A stretch of 40,986 bases of DNA from positions 1 through 40,986 of the forward strand of contig CAZNLL010000019.1 in the NCBI GenBank assembly GCA_964573885.1, read 5' to 3'. Of the stretch, positions 40,760-40,986 are shown one piece after another. Positions within the stretch are counted from its first letter, which is position 1. Every line of letters begins with the position of its first letter. Source of the DNA: CAZNLL01 sp964573885 (lineage in GTDB: Bacteria > Desulfobacterota > DSM-4660 > Desulfatiglandales > Desulfatiglandaceae). Below the pieces are notes generated by a model that was given only the letters and a program-made list of their open reading frames with translations, did no database searches and was not told the DNA's origin. The position numbers and the translations under genes are program-made.

Positions 40760-40986
40760 CTCCCTCCGGACGTGACCGCCGGAAGGTCGCCGCCCTTGAA
40801 AGACTTACATCGGGGGAAAGGCCTCAATCTTTCTTATCGGCAAAAGCCTTGAAAAACAATACCTCAATTTTAAAACAAAGGGCTCCCCCTGGGGTCCTCT
40901 TTTTTTGGACCGAATCTTATTCAGCCTGAATGGAATGTCAAGGTTGGAAAGGGGGATCAGGGAGAGACCTGCAGGGCCAGGGTGTC
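40760..40986. other. Upstream region of the histidine kinase gene
   Basis: No gene is seen in these 227 bases. It is AT-richer in the middle (T/A runs around 40850-40920), as expected for a promoter region, but I find no clear -35/-10 pair. Confidence 0.4.

Noticed and set aside
1..40986. CRISPR arrays, tRNA or rRNA genes, transposases, integrase
   Set aside because: No regularly spaced repeats, cloverleaf-like segments or recombinase motifs were seen on either strand. A covariance-model scan would be needed to exclude small RNAs.

Overview
The window is GC-rich, densely coded bacterial chromosome with genes on both strands and no rRNA, tRNA or CRISPR array that I could see. Content points to an anaerobic Desulfobacterota-like (former Deltaproteobacteria) organism: tandem family III CoA-transferases, an acyl-CoA synthetase with an iron alcohol dehydrogenase, an enoyl-CoA hydratase with an FMN nitronate monooxygenase-like protein, many signal-transduction proteins and many small conserved hypotheticals. 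This placement is inference from gene content, not from a marker gene.

Layout. 1-1.5 kb: start of an NAD(P)H-hydrate repair gene and a decayed-looking diaminopimelate decarboxylase homologue. 1.6-7.4 kb: an orphan sugar-type ABC ATPase, then a signalling block: a Ser/Thr kinase ending in a cyclic-nucleotide domain, a universal stress protein, and an 859-residue protein joining a sugar-isomerase-like TIM barrel to two cyclic-nucleotide domains. 7.5-10.4 kb: an auxin-efflux-type carrier, a small DUF2007-like protein and an IscU-like scaffold in overlapping order, two copies of a hairpin repeat, a permease remnant and a cold-shock protein. 10.4-16.8 kb: acyl-CoA synthetase plus Fe-alcohol dehydrogenase, an M23 peptidase and an ABC-class ATPase. 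16.8-22.6 kb: a compact four-gene operon (zinc-ribbon HTH regulator, Nudix, TerB, seven-repeat secreted propeller), a J-domain protein, and a two-gene acyl-CoA metabolism operon.

22.6-27.9 kb is the accessory region. It is AT-richer and holds four different type II toxin-antitoxin modules, each preceded by a TTGACA hexamer, plus a secreted serine hydrolase. Between BrnTA and the hydrolase lies a 68-base element with the box order and bulged base of an integron attC site. No integrase is visible.

27.9-41 kb returns to core-like content: isochorismatase-fold hydrolase and two CoA-transferases in tandem; a lone periplasmic Cache protein; a minus-strand run of SYLF-LysM protein, cyclase, ArfB, HAD phosphatase and a small protein; a secreted propeller-like protein; a cupin; and an overlapping MFS transporter and hybrid histidine kinase pair.

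The best candidates for new biology are the cyclic-nucleotide cluster with its TIM-barrel fusion, the attC-like site inside the toxin-antitoxin island, and the decarboxylase homologue that has lost its PLP lysine.
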